From: Clostridium_T sp040217795
Lineage (GTDB): Bacteria; Bacillota; Clostridia; Clostridiales; Clostridiaceae
DNA: 64,000 nt
Reading direction: 5' to 3'
NCBI GenBank assembly: GCA_040217795.1
Contig: JBEHWK010000001.1
Coordinates: forward strand, 1 to 64,000
Shown: positions 8,155 to 16,647 of the stretch, one piece after another
Layout: each line of letters starts with the position of its first letter
Numbering within the stretch: position 1 is the stretch's first letter
The notes under the pieces: model-generated
What the model saw: only the letters and a program-made list of their open reading frames with translations
Told to the model about the DNA's origin: nothing
The model's database searches: none
Translations under genes and position numbers: made by a program

Positions 8155-9378
8155 ATGACTATTAAATTTATCCAAGGCGGAGTTACATCTCCTAAAGGCT
8201 TTAAATCTTCTGGTGTTCATGCAGGAATCAAGAATTTCAGTGATAAAAAAGATTTAGCTCTTATTGTATCCGAAAAGGAATGTACAGCTGCTGGTGTATA
8301 TACAAAAAATCTTGTTAAAAGTGCTACTATATTTGTAACTAAAGAACATCTGTCATCAGGAACTGCTCAGGCAGTAATAGTAAACAGCGGAAATGCCAAC
8401 ACATGCACAGGCCAGCAAGGATACGACAATGCTGAAAAAATGTGTTCTCTTTCAGCTGCAGCCTTAAACATCCCTGCTGAAAAAGTTCTTGTTGCTTCAA
8501 CCGGAGTAATCGGGGTTCAGTTGAATATAGATGCTATAGAGAAAGCAGTACCTGCATTGGTTGATTCTTTAAATACAGATGGTTCTGTGGATTCTGCCGT
8601 GGCAATAATGACTACAGATACCTTCATGAAGACACTTGCAGTTGAAGTTGAACTTTCAGGAAAGAAGGTTACTATCGGAGCAATGGCTAAAGGTTCAGGA
8701 ATGATCCACCCTAACATGGGTACAATGCTTGGATTTGTAACTACTGATGCCAACATATCTTCAGAGATGATTGACAAAGCCCTTAAGGACAGCGTAAACA
8801 TAAGCTACAACAGAATTACAGTAGACGGAGACACTTCAACTAACGATATGGTTGTTGTTCTTGCAAACGGACTTGCTGAAAACACTCTTATCGACAGCGA
8901 AAATGAAGATTATGCAACTTTTGCGGCAGCTCTTAAAGCTATAAACATAGAACTTGCAAAGATGATTGCAAAAGACGGTGAAGGTGCTACAAAGCTTATA
9001 GAATGTAAAGTTATCAATGCTTCTAACGAAGAAGAAGGAGAAACTCTTTGCAAATCTGTAATATCTTCAAGCCTTGTTAAGGCAGCAATATTCGGAAGCG
9101 ATGCAAACTGGGGAAGAATCCTTTGTGCATTGGGCTATTCAGGAGTTGACTTCGATCCACTGAAAGTTGATCTTGCATTTTCAAGTGAAGCAGGATACAT
9201 AGAAGTTTGTAAAGATGGAATTCCTCTGAATTTCTCAGAAGAGCTGGCTAAGAAGATCCTGTTGGAAAAAGAAATAACAATAATCGCTGACATGCATGCA
9301 GGAAATGCTGAAGTTACATGCTGGGGATGCGATTTAACATATGATTATGTAAAAATAAACGGAGACTACAGATCTTAA
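8155..9378 (+). CDS. argJ: Bifunctional glutamate N-acetyltransferase / N-acetylglutamate synthase
   Basis: 407 aa. ArgJ transfers the acetyl group from N-acetylornithine to glutamate, recycling it; bifunctional forms also use acetyl-CoA. The self-cleavage site is in KGSGMIHPNMGTMLGF; the nucleophile is Thr190, which becomes the N-terminus of the beta chain. The motif has NMGT where many family members have NMAT. No separate argA or argE occurs here, so the cyclic pathway is inferred. Start ATG follows AGGAGGG. Confidence 0.96.
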   Translation: MTIKFIQGGVTSPKGFKSSGVHAGIKNFSDKKDLALIVSEKECTAAGVYTKNLVKSATIFVTKEHLSSGTAQAVIVNSGNANTCTGQQGYDNAEKMCSLSAAALNIPAEKVLVASTGVIGVQLNIDAIEKAVPALVDSLNTDGSVDSAVAIMTTDTFMKTLAVEVELSGKKVTIGAMAKGSGMIHPNMGTMLGFVTTDANISSEMIDKALKDSVNISYNRITVDGDTSTNDMVVVLANGLAENTLIDSENEDYATFAAALKAINIELAKMIAKDGEGATKLIECKVINASNEEEGETLCKSVISSSLVKAAIFGSDANWGRILCALGYSGVDFDPLKVDLAFSSEAGYIEVCKDGIPLNFSEELAKKILLEKEITIIADMHAGNAEVTCWGCDLTYDYVKINGDYRS

Positions 9379-9394
9379 AAGGAGTGAGTATCAA

Positions 9395-10249
9395 GTGCAC
9401 CATAGTGAAAGAGCAAATATATTAGTTCAGGCATTACCTTATATCCAGCAATATTCAGGAAAAACTATAGTAGTTAAGTATGGCGGGAATGCTATGATAA
9501 ATGAAGATTTAAAACAAGGGGTTATCAATGACCTAGTGCTTATGAAATGTGTAGGAATAAATGTTGTAGTTGTTCATGGCGGCGGTCCTGATATCTCCTC
9601 ATTCCTTAAAAAAGTAAACAAAGAAAGCAAGTTTGTAAATGGATTAAGATATACAGATGACGAGACAATGGAAATTGTTCAGATGGTTCTTGGAGGAAAA
9701 GTAAATAAGGACTTAGTAAAACTTATTGAAGGTTTCGGCGGAAAAGCTATCGGTCTTTGCGGTATGGACGGTTCAATGATAAAAGCAAAGAAACTTGTTA
9801 AAGATGATGTTGATCTAGGAAACGTAGGTGAAATCACTAAAATCAACACTGAAATAATTGAAAGAACAATAGCTGACGGATACATCCCTGTTATCGGAAG
9901 CGTTGCATTGGGAGATGACGGAAAGGTTTATAACATAAATGCTGATACATGCGCTGCAAAAATATCAGCTGCAATTAAAGCTGAAAGCCTTCTTCTATTG
10001 ACAGATGTTCCTGGAGTTATGAGAGACCCTAAGGATCCTTCAACTCTTATTTCAGAATTAAGACTTCACGAAATTCCAAGACTTCATCTTGATAATGTAA
10101 TTACAGGTGGTATGATTCCTAAGATAGGATGCTGTATCGAAGCTGTAAGAAAGGGCGTTGGTAAAGCCCACATCATCGATGGAAGAGTTCCTCATTCATT
10201 GATTCTTGAGTTATTCTCAGATGAAGGTATAGGAACAATGATCTATTAA
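9395..10249 (+). CDS. argB: Acetylglutamate kinase
   Basis: 284 aa. It phosphorylates N-acetylglutamate; in organisms using ArgJ this is often the arginine-feedback step. The start is GTG at 9395 with AAAAGGAGTGAG upstream. The amino-acid-kinase fold shows VVKYGGNAM near residue 27, VVVHGGGPDIS, and ITGGMIPKIGCC near the C-terminus. The N-terminal segment HHSERANILVQALPYIQQY resembles the helix that carries arginine sensitivity in hexameric enzymes, so feedback inhibition is plausible. Confidence 0.96.
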   Translation: MHHSERANILVQALPYIQQYSGKTIVVKYGGNAMINEDLKQGVINDLVLMKCVGINVVVVHGGGPDISSFLKKVNKESKFVNGLRYTDDETMEIVQMVLGGKVNKDLVKLIEGFGGKAIGLCGMDGSMIKAKKLVKDDVDLGNVGEITKINTEIIERTIADGYIPVIGSVALGDDGKVYNINADTCAAKISAAIKAESLLLLTDVPGVMRDPKDPSTLISELRLHEIPRLHLDNVITGGMIPKIGCCIEAVRKGVGKAHIIDGRVPHSLILELFSDEGIGTMIY

Positions 10250-10273
10250 TTAATGGTTAAGGAGGATACAGAT

Positions 10274-11449
10274 ATGAGTAACATACTTGAGGGAAAAGAC
10301 AGCTTAATGAATACCTATGCTTCATTTCCAGTAGTCTTAGATCATGGAATCGGAAGCAAACTTTACGATGTTGACGGTAAAGAATACATTGACTTCACTT
10401 CCGGTATAGGTGTTTCGTCATTAGGTTATGGACATGAGGGGTGGGTTAATGCTGTTACAGCTCAGGCTAAAAAATTAGCCCACACTTCAAATATTTATTT
10501 ACATGCTCCAGTTTTAAATCTTGCCAAAAAAATCACTGATGTTTCTGACATGAGCAAGGTTTTTTTCGCCAACTCAGGAGCTGAAGCAAATGAAGGTGCT
10601 ATCAAACTTGCCAGAAAATACAGCTATGATAAGTATGGTGAAGGAAGAAGCACAATCATCACTTTAAACAAAAGCTTCCACGGAAGAACAATAACTACAC
10701 TGAAAGCTACAGGCCAGGAGAAATTCCACAAATTCTTCTACCCTTTCACCGAAGGATTCAAGTATGCTGACGCTAACGATATTGATTCATTGAATTCATG
10801 CATCGATGATTCAGTTTGCGCCATCATGATAGAAGCTATCCAAGGTGAAGGCGGAGTTAATCCTCTTAATAAGGAATTTGTTGATGAAATTTTTAATATT
10901 GCCGCTAAAAAAGATCTTCTTGTAATATTCGATGAGGTTCAATGCGGAATAGGAAGAACCGGTAAATTATATGGATTTGATAACTTTGGTGTTAAACCTG
11001 ACATAATATCTTTAGCAAAAGGTTTAGGTGCAGGACTTCCTATAGGTGCTGTCCTATGCAATGAAAAACTGGCAAATACCTTCACACCAGGTGATCATGG
11101 TTCAACCTTCGGAGGTAATCCTATAGCTGTTTCAGGGGCTTCAGAAGTTTTAAATGTGGTTGCTGATGATGACTTCTTATACGAAGTAGCTGCAAAAGGC
11201 AATTATATTAAAGATTTTTTTAAAAAAGCTGCTACCTCAAAGGTTGTTGAGGTAAGAGGTATGGGGCTAATGATTGGAATAGAAGTTACAGAGGAAGCTT
11301 CAAAAATACAGAAGCTTGCAATGGACAAAGGTTTGCTTATTTTAACTGCTGGCCCTAAAGTTGTAAGACTACTGCCACCTCTAGTAATTTCAAAAGAAGA
11401 ACTTGAAACTGGATTGAATATTCTACTAAATGCCATAGAGAGTATATAA
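10274..11449 (+). CDS. argD: Acetylornithine aminotransferase
   Basis: 391 aa from the ATG at 10274. An upstream ATG at 10253 is in frame, but the ribosome site AAGGAGG (10259-10265) lies between the two, so the downstream start is preferred. PLP-dependent class-III aminotransferase converting N-acetylglutamate semialdehyde to N-acetylornithine. Visible motifs are NSGAEANEGAIKLAR, VIFDEVQCGIGRTG and the Schiff-base lysine in ISLAKGLGAGLPIGA. Four bases separate the preceding argB stop from the upstream ATG. Confidence 0.95.
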   Translation: MSNILEGKDSLMNTYASFPVVLDHGIGSKLYDVDGKEYIDFTSGIGVSSLGYGHEGWVNAVTAQAKKLAHTSNIYLHAPVLNLAKKITDVSDMSKVFFANSGAEANEGAIKLARKYSYDKYGEGRSTIITLNKSFHGRTITTLKATGQEKFHKFFYPFTEGFKYADANDIDSLNSCIDDSVCAIMIEAIQGEGGVNPLNKEFVDEIFNIAAKKDLLVIFDEVQCGIGRTGKLYGFDNFGVKPDIISLAKGLGAGLPIGAVLCNEKLANTFTPGDHGSTFGGNPIAVSGASEVLNVVADDDFLYEVAAKGNYIKDFFKKAATSKVVEVRGMGLMIGIEVTEEASKIQKLAMDKGLLILTAGPKVVRLLPPLVISKEELETGLNILLNAIESI

Positions 11450-11472
11450 TAAGCAAAATTTTGGGGGTCTAT

Positions 11473-12411
11473 ATGAAAAAAGATTTATTAAAAATGGATG
11501 ATCTGACCAGAGAAGAAATACTAGATATATTAAATTTAGCTGATCAATTGAAATATGAACATCAACATGACATTGACCATCCTCATCTTAAGGGAAGAAC
11601 CTTAGGTATGATATTCCAAAAATCCTCAACAAGAACGAGAGTAAGCTTTGAGGTAGGAATGTATCAGCTAGGTGGAAATGCATTGTTCCTTAGCTCAAGA
11701 GATTTACAGATAGGACGCGGAGAACCTGTTGAAGATACAGCAAGAGTTCTTTCACGCTACCTTGACGGAATAATGATCAGAACTTTTGACCAAGCTGAAG
11801 TGGAAGCTCTTTCTAAGCACGCATCCATTCCAATAATAAATGGTCTTACTGATGATGAGCATCCTTGCCAGGTATTAGCTGATCTTATGACTATCAGAGA
11901 ATTTAAAACATCTTTTGATGGATTGAAGCTTTGTTTTGTGGGTGACGGAAACAACATGGCAAACTCTTTGATGATTGGAGCACTTAAGCTTGGAATTAAA
12001 GTTGCCATTGCCTCTCCGATAGACTATACTATCGATGAGGAATACATCGCCAGAGGACTTGAACTCGCAAAGGAAAACAACGTGGAGCTGATACTTACTA
12101 CAGATCCAAAGGAAGCTGCAAAAGATGCTGACGTAGTTATCACTGATGTATGGGCGAGTATGGGTCAGGAAGCTGAAATTTCTCAAAGAATGGCTGTTTT
12201 CAGCGGCTATCAGATCAACAAAGAACTGATGTCTTATGCAAAAAATGATGCTTTAGTATTACACTGTCTTCCAGCTCACAGAGATCAGGAAATCTCTGCT
12301 GAGATACTTGAAGCTCACGCAACTGAAATATTCGAAGAAGCAGAAAACAGACTTCATGCTCAAAAAGCTGTTTTGGTTAAATTAATCAAGAACGCAAAAC
12401 AAGATTTCTAA
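11473..12411 (+). CDS. argF: Ornithine carbamoyltransferase
   Basis: 312 aa from the ATG at 11473; an in-frame TTG at 11461 precedes the GGGGG ribosome site and is unlikely to be used. It condenses ornithine with carbamoyl phosphate to citrulline. The carbamoyl-phosphate motif KSSTRTRVSFE and the ornithine-binding HCLPAHR are intact. Last gene of the operon, followed by a strong terminator. No carAB lies nearby, so carbamoyl phosphate must be supplied from elsewhere. Confidence 0.96.
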   Translation: MKKDLLKMDDLTREEILDILNLADQLKYEHQHDIDHPHLKGRTLGMIFQKSSTRTRVSFEVGMYQLGGNALFLSSRDLQIGRGEPVEDTARVLSRYLDGIMIRTFDQAEVEALSKHASIPIINGLTDDEHPCQVLADLMTIREFKTSFDGLKLCFVGDGNNMANSLMIGALKLGIKVAIASPIDYTIDEEYIARGLELAKENNVELILTTDPKEAAKDADVVITDVWASMGQEAEISQRMAVFSGYQINKELMSYAKNDALVLHCLPAHRDQEISAEILEAHATEIFEEAENRLHAQKAVLVKLIKNAKQDF

Positions 12412-12415
12412 AAAA

Positions 12416-12446
12416 GCAAGCTCAGCCGGCTGAGCTTGCCTTTTTT
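12416..12446 (+). terminator. Rho-independent terminator of the arginine operon
   Basis: GCAAGCTCAGCC/GGCTGAGCTTGC (12416-12439) is a near-uninterrupted self-complementary stem followed by CTTTTTT. It starts five bases after the argF stop. Confidence 0.9.
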
Positions 12447-12465
12447 AATTGCGCTGGCAAAATCG

Positions 12466-12520
12466 GGGACGGTTAACAAGTTTTTTATCAGTACTCTGAT
12501 AAAAACTTGTTAACCGTCCC
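12466..12520. repeat. REP-like palindrome between argF and the nucleoid protein gene
   Basis: GGGACGGTTAACAAGTT at 12466-12482 and its exact inverse at 12504-12520. Pairing extends inward (TTTTTATCAG with CTGATAAAAA) to give a stem of about 25 bp with a 4-base loop and one bulged base. It ends two bases from the stop of the gene at 12523 and may double as its 3' structure. Confidence 0.85.
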
Positions 12521-12522
12521 TT

Positions 12523-13563
12523 TTATTTCTCAATATAATTCATCACATGCTTTATGACTAAATTAATGCTGCCGTCACCATTTCTCTGTATTTCAAATCT
12601 CGAATTATCATGATATGCTTCCTCATCAATGTATAAATCTATATCCTTATCGATTTTAAGCCTTACCCTTTTGAGTTTTTTCTCTACATACTGTTTATCA
12701 ACTGCCACTTCCTGATTTAGGCCCTGAGCCATTATAAAATCATCAAAAGCCCTCTTCGCTTCCGGCTCTTCCCTAAACAGTTCATTGGACAGCTCCGGAA
12801 CATTTATCACGTCTTCTTCCCTAAGCTTTGATTTAATAGCTGTTCTTATCTTCTCAGCCTTATCTGCATCCTGTACAACATTATTCCTTGTCCAAGTTTC
12901 TGTAGCCTTCATAAATGTCTTTGTCATGTCTCTCTCGTTTGTTATGACAGTACATCCCAGAAAACTATTTAAAAAATAATTTGTTCCATACTCTTCATCA
13001 TCTTTTTTCTTATTCTGTTTATCAATAACCATCAGGTTGAATTCCTGCCCTGCCATAACAGGTTTTATAAATGCACACTTCTGTATCCTTTGTGATGATG
13101 CCGGAAGCCCTCCATACTGCTGTATTATTCCTATACCTATCTTGTCCTCAATAAAATCGATCTTGTGGGTAAAATTCCTTACATAATCCATCTTCAAAAT
13201 AGCCAATATTGGTCCCTGATCCGTAGATAAGGCCGTAACCAGCAAGTCGCAGGATGGTATATTTCCATTCCCTTTCATTATGGAAAAGAGCTGCCTTGAT
13301 ATCTCCTGAGAAACACTCACTAGGTCTCTGGTTACCCCGTTAAGATACTCCTGGCTTAACTCCTTCACTATGTTTCTTTCTGGATTAAAAACTGCATACT
13401 TAAGCTCTTCATCCTTTAAAGCTCTTTCAACATGCCTATATATGAACTTATAGGTCTCATCCCCTAAATCCAGACTATAGTGGTTTAAAATAGGCTCATC
13501 CGAATTGTTATCTAAAATATGAATAACTGCATCCAATATATTAATGTCATTTATATATTCCAT
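12523..13563 (-). CDS. Nucleoid-associated protein, NdpA/YejK family
   Basis: 346 aa, the usual size for the family. N-terminal AVIHILDNNSDEPILNHYSLDL resembles the 37-kDa nucleoid-associated protein family, as do the middle LLVTALSTDQGPILAILKMDY and the late AFDDFI...KLKRVRLKID segments. Members associate with the nucleoid; the molecular role in Firmicutes is poorly known. GGAGG precedes the ATG. The gene is bracketed by REP-like copies at 12466-12520 and 13641-13654. Confidence 0.8.
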   Translation of the reverse strand: MEYINDINILDAVIHILDNNSDEPILNHYSLDLGDETYKFIYRHVERALKDEELKYAVFNPERNIVKELSQEYLNGVTRDLVSVSQEISRQLFSIMKGNGNIPSCDLLVTALSTDQGPILAILKMDYVRNFTHKIDFIEDKIGIGIIQQYGGLPASSQRIQKCAFIKPVMAGQEFNLMVIDKQNKKKDDEEYGTNYFLNSFLGCTVITNERDMTKTFMKATETWTRNNVVQDADKAEKIRTAIKSKLREEDVINVPELSNELFREEPEAKRAFDDFIMAQGLNQEVAVDKQYVEKKLKRVRLKIDKDIDLYIDEEAYHDNSRFEIQRNGDGSINLVIKHVMNYIEK

Positions 13564-13640
13564 CTAGTTCCTCCTCAGTTTACAATTCATTTTTCAATTG
13601 TGGCAAGCTAGCAAATTTTAAAGTAAATTATTGCAAATAA

Positions 13641-13654
13641 TTGTTAACCGTCCC
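13641..13654 (-). repeat. REP-like element upstream of the nucleoid protein gene
   Basis: TTGTTAACCGTCCC on the plus strand, a single copy with no partner within 100 bases. It lies between the divergent starts at 13563 and 13751. Confidence 0.75.
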
Positions 13655-13750
13655 TTGCTTTCTTTCCGAACCTATTATATCATATTTACCTTTAGAATCT
13701 ATTCATTTATAATATAAGTATTATTATCCAATGAGAAAGGACGAATTTTA

Positions 13751-14308
13751 ATGAAAGAATTAGAAACGAGAGTAATTGACATTAACTTAGATGAATTAAG
13801 AGAAAATCTTGTTAAGATAAAAGCAGAAAAAGTTAAACAAGAAAACCAGATCAACAATATTTTTGACTTTCCTGACAGGAGACTTTTGAAAGACAAAGGA
13901 TATGCCAGAATCAGAATCGTTGATGACATGCTTAATAATAAGACTGTAAGCTACATAACAACAAAAAAGATGCTTTCCCAAGGAAGATTTAAAGAAATGG
14001 AAGAAAATGAATGCATTATTGAAGACGGAGAAGTAGGAATAAGGATTTTCCACGCCCTAGGTCTGGAACTAGTTCAAAGCATAAAAAAATACAGGGAAAG
14101 TTATAAATATAAAAATACCTTGATTGAAATAGACATTAATGATGAAAGTTTTTGTCCCTTCCCTTATGTGGAATTTGAAACATACTCCGAGGAAGAATTG
14201 GATGAAGTTCTTGAACTTCTGGGATATTCCCTTAATCAAACCACATCTAAGACCATATATGAAATCTTAAATGAAAAAGGAATAAGAACTAACGATAACG
14301 GATTATAG
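13751..14308 (+). CDS. CYTH-domain protein (class IV adenylate cyclase / triphosphatase type)
   Basis: 185 aa. The opening KELETRVIDIN is a variant of the ExExK signature that starts the triphosphate tunnel metalloenzyme fold. Later strands carry alternating charged residues expected in the tunnel: YARIRIV, VSYITTKKM, KEMEENECIIE, YRESYKY and LIEIDIND, ending with YVEFETYSEEELDEVLELLGY. Family members hydrolyse triphosphates or make cAMP; the true substrate cannot be read from sequence. AAAGGA precedes the ATG. Transcribed alone and followed by a hairpin. Confidence 0.8.
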   Translation: MKELETRVIDINLDELRENLVKIKAEKVKQENQINNIFDFPDRRLLKDKGYARIRIVDDMLNNKTVSYITTKKMLSQGRFKEMEENECIIEDGEVGIRIFHALGLELVQSIKKYRESYKYKNTLIEIDINDESFCPFPYVEFETYSEEELDEVLELLGYSLNQTTSKTIYEILNEKGIRTNDNGL

Positions 14309-14323
14309 ACTTCTATAGCGAAA

Positions 14324-14377
14324 CCACCCATAGACCATATGCCTACCTAAGGAGCTCATATGATCTATGGGTGGCTT
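14324..14377. terminator. Convergent hairpin terminator
   Basis: Stem CCACCCATAGA (14324-14334) with TCTATGGGTGG (14364-14374), extended by an inner CATATG pair, and followed by CTTT on the plus strand and TTTCG on the minus strand. It sits between convergent genes and can serve both. Confidence 0.7.
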
Positions 14378-14383
14378 TACATT

Positions 14384-15289
14384 TTAACAAGTATATTCTT
14401 TTAACTCCTCTGCTGCTTCCTCTGGAAACTTTGAATTAATGGACATTCCAGTTGATAATTCAAGTCCACCGAAATTAGCCAGTCTTGGAACTATATCCAT
14501 AAAGAAGTGAAAACTGTCATGATTATAGGAATACACCAATAAATTATATGGGAAGTTACCTAAAATACTTTTAATCGCATTTAAACATAGGGTATAAATC
14601 TCTGCTAAAGAATGAAGTACGCCGTTATCAAAATCCGCCAGGTATGATTTATGATTTATTGCTGCTATTCTTACTTGATATCCACTCATTGATGCATAGG
14701 GACAATATGCAATAAAATCATCATTTCTTGCTATTACACGGAGTTTTAAATCAACTTCATTTCTTATTTCATTGCACAAATAGCACTCATCACCACATAG
14801 TGCTATTATCTTATCAGGAACCTCATCGAATGCAATTATTTGAGAATGTGGATGTTCCAGCGAAGCACCACCATACTCTTTATGATTTTTAAAAATCTGA
14901 ATATATTTTATTTTACTGTCTTTTTCCATTTCACTTATTGCTGATTTATAGGCTTTTAAAATATAGTAAAATTTATCTCTAGATAACTTGTATTCATCAC
15001 CATTGTGATTTTTATCCTCTATAATTACATAATGCATCCCGTATGTTTCAGAATCCATGGTTGAAACTGCAGGATACTTATTGCTTATAATCTTAATTCC
15101 ATAAGGATTTTCAAACTCCGTTATTTTGTCAGGTGTCATATCTTCATTACCTACACAAAATGGGCAGTTTTCCCTATATTTTGGTACTGATTTAACTTTT
15201 TCTTTTATAAAATGATTGGGCCTGCTTCCCCTCTTTTTTGCATATATAATTTTAGATCTTGTAAGGAAATCATATCTTATATTTTTCAT
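14384..15289 (-). CDS. Galactose-1-phosphate uridylyltransferase-like protein (HIT superfamily)
   Basis: 301 aa from the ATG at 15289, eight bases after GAGAGG; an in-frame ATG 21 bases upstream has no ribosome site. The metal site CPFCVGNE near residue 37 and the catalytic EHPHSQII (HPHxQ) are intact, with a further CYLCNEI cysteine pair in the second half. GalT exchanges UMP between UDP-glucose and sugar-1-phosphate. No galK or galE is nearby, so it could act on another sugar phosphate or as an ADP-glucose/UTP-type enzyme; I leave the symbol blank. Confidence 0.8.
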   Translation of the reverse strand: MKNIRYDFLTRSKIIYAKKRGSRPNHFIKEKVKSVPKYRENCPFCVGNEDMTPDKITEFENPYGIKIISNKYPAVSTMDSETYGMHYVIIEDKNHNGDEYKLSRDKFYYILKAYKSAISEMEKDSKIKYIQIFKNHKEYGGASLEHPHSQIIAFDEVPDKIIALCGDECYLCNEIRNEVDLKLRVIARNDDFIAYCPYASMSGYQVRIAAINHKSYLADFDNGVLHSLAEIYTLCLNAIKSILGNFPYNLLVYSYNHDSFHFFMDIVPRLANFGGLELSTGMSINSKFPEEAAEELKEYTC

Positions 15290-15444
15290 CTTAATACCTC
15301 TCAAAAACACTCTATATATACTTTAGTATACTTTAAATAAAATATTTTTCAAAGTGTGAAAGGAGTTTCCTATGAAATTTTTGTTATTTTCTTGACAATT
15401 TTTTTGTTGTTTTATTAACTTTTCTTTTGAAAATGTTATTATAA

Positions 15445-15505
15445 GGGCGGTTAACAAGTTATTTTAAAGTTAGAATATAAATGGATAAAAACTTGTTAAC
15501 TGTCC
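15445..15505. repeat. REP-like palindrome 3' of the RAYT gene
   Basis: GGGCGGTTAACAAGTT at 15445-15460 (one A lost from the head) faces AACTTGTTAACTGTCCC ending at 15505. It ends 16 bases from the transposase stop. Both arms carry one change from consensus. Confidence 0.8.
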
Positions 15506-15521
15506 CCCTTTGTTTTTTTCT

Positions 15522-16427
15522 TTAATTCACTTCTAAAAAATCTTCAATTATATTGTGATAAGCTGCCTCACTTAAAATTAGATCCATGCCCAAGCTTCCC
15601 AACATGGATATTCTTGAGGTAGTTATGTTCCCTACAACTTTAGCTATTTCGGCATTTTTAAGATTGCATAAGCATTTCGCCATAACAATTGCAAGTGATC
15701 TTACTTTTACCATCTTCCTGCAGAACTTTACATTAAACAACTCTTGATTTACACTAAATCTGTCACATATAAACTGCATTATATTATTAAATGAATATTT
15801 TCTATTTATAATTTTTCTGCCGCTTATATATAAAGATTTTATGCCTTCCATCTCATCAGCTATTATAGAGTTATCTTCATTTCCAAACATTAGAGTTCTG
15901 TAATGTTTTATAGATACATTTTTATTATCTGAAATTAAGGATAGTATGTAATCTTCATCTAATATTCCAAATTCATCTGTTTTATTTTTTAAATATACTC
16001 CTAGGCTTGAAAATCTATATTTTTCAGGTTCATCTTTATATTTTTTTATGTCTGTAGGATTTCTGTGTATGTACAATGATAATGCATATAAATTTCCATT
16101 TCCCTCTACCAACTTACTTTTAAACCTATCTTGAAATAGATGTCCATGTCTATTATATTTATGATTGAAATACATTGAATATTGAAAATTAATTCTATGC
16201 ATTATAGCTGAAATATCTGCTCCACAACAGTCAATCATGAAATGTGCGTGATTATCCATCAAACAATATGCATACACTTGAAATCTAAATATTTCTTTAC
16301 ACTCTTTTAACAACTTCATGTATTTTACTTTATCATCACTATTTTTATATAGCTCTATTTCACTGATACTTCTAACTATTATGTGGTAGATACCATTTTA
16401 AAATTTTACTCTTGCTGTTCTTGGCAT
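15522..16427 (-). pseudogene. REP-associated tyrosine transposase (RAYT), nonsense codon at position 10
   Basis: From an ATG at 16427 with AAGGAG upstream, the frame reads MPRTARVKF, a TAA at 16398-16400, then NGIYHIIVRSISEIELYKNS and on through an intact Y1-transposase domain. MPRxARxxxxNGIYHI is the usual RAYT N-terminus, so the stop replaces a normal codon. Intact features are the HUH pair in LMDNHAHFMI, RHGHLFQDRFKSK and the candidate catalytic tyrosine in LYIHRNPTDI. A C-terminal helical part (about residues 200-260) looks DnaA-C/HTH-like. An internal ATG at 16319 could give 265 aa but would drop the first beta strand. RAYTs process REP elements as single strands. REP-like copies flank this gene on both sides. 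Confidence 0.85.
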
Positions 16428-16525
16428 AAAATCAACTCCTTACAGATTTAATTCTTGCCAAAATTAACGAACCTAAACATTTATGTACTAGACCTTTAAA
16501 TATTCTTCTTCCGTTAAACAGCTAA

Positions 16526-16616
16526 GGGACGGTTAACAAGTTTGCTATAGGAAAGAATGCACTTTCCTATATAATAAAAAAGCGGTTAACAAGTTAAAAA
16601 ACTTGTTAACCGTCCC
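16526..16616. repeat. Three REP-like copies 5' of the RAYT gene
   Basis: GGGACGGTTAACAAGTT at 16526-16542, a head-truncated GCGGTTAACAAGTT from 16582, and the inverse AACTTGTTAACCGTCCC at 16600-16616. The last two form a tight hairpin with an A-rich loop. Between the first and second, TATAGGAAAG/CTTTCCTATA forms another small hairpin (about 16545-16571). Confidence 0.85.
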
Positions 16617-16647
16617 TTTAAACCTTTAAACCTTTAAACCTTTAAAG
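16616..16647. repeat. Four tandem 8-bp units at the tyrA 3' end
   Basis: CTTTAAAC repeats three times (16616-16639), then CTTTAAAG (16640-16647). The last unit contains the tyrA stop codon. It looks like slippage or duplication at the border between the REP cluster and the gene. Confidence 0.8.

Noticed and set aside
3993..16616. CRISPR array as an explanation for the repeated GGGACGGTTAACAA
   Set aside because: Copies are dispersed over 13 kb, in both orientations and at irregular distances, often as palindromic pairs; no cas genes are present.
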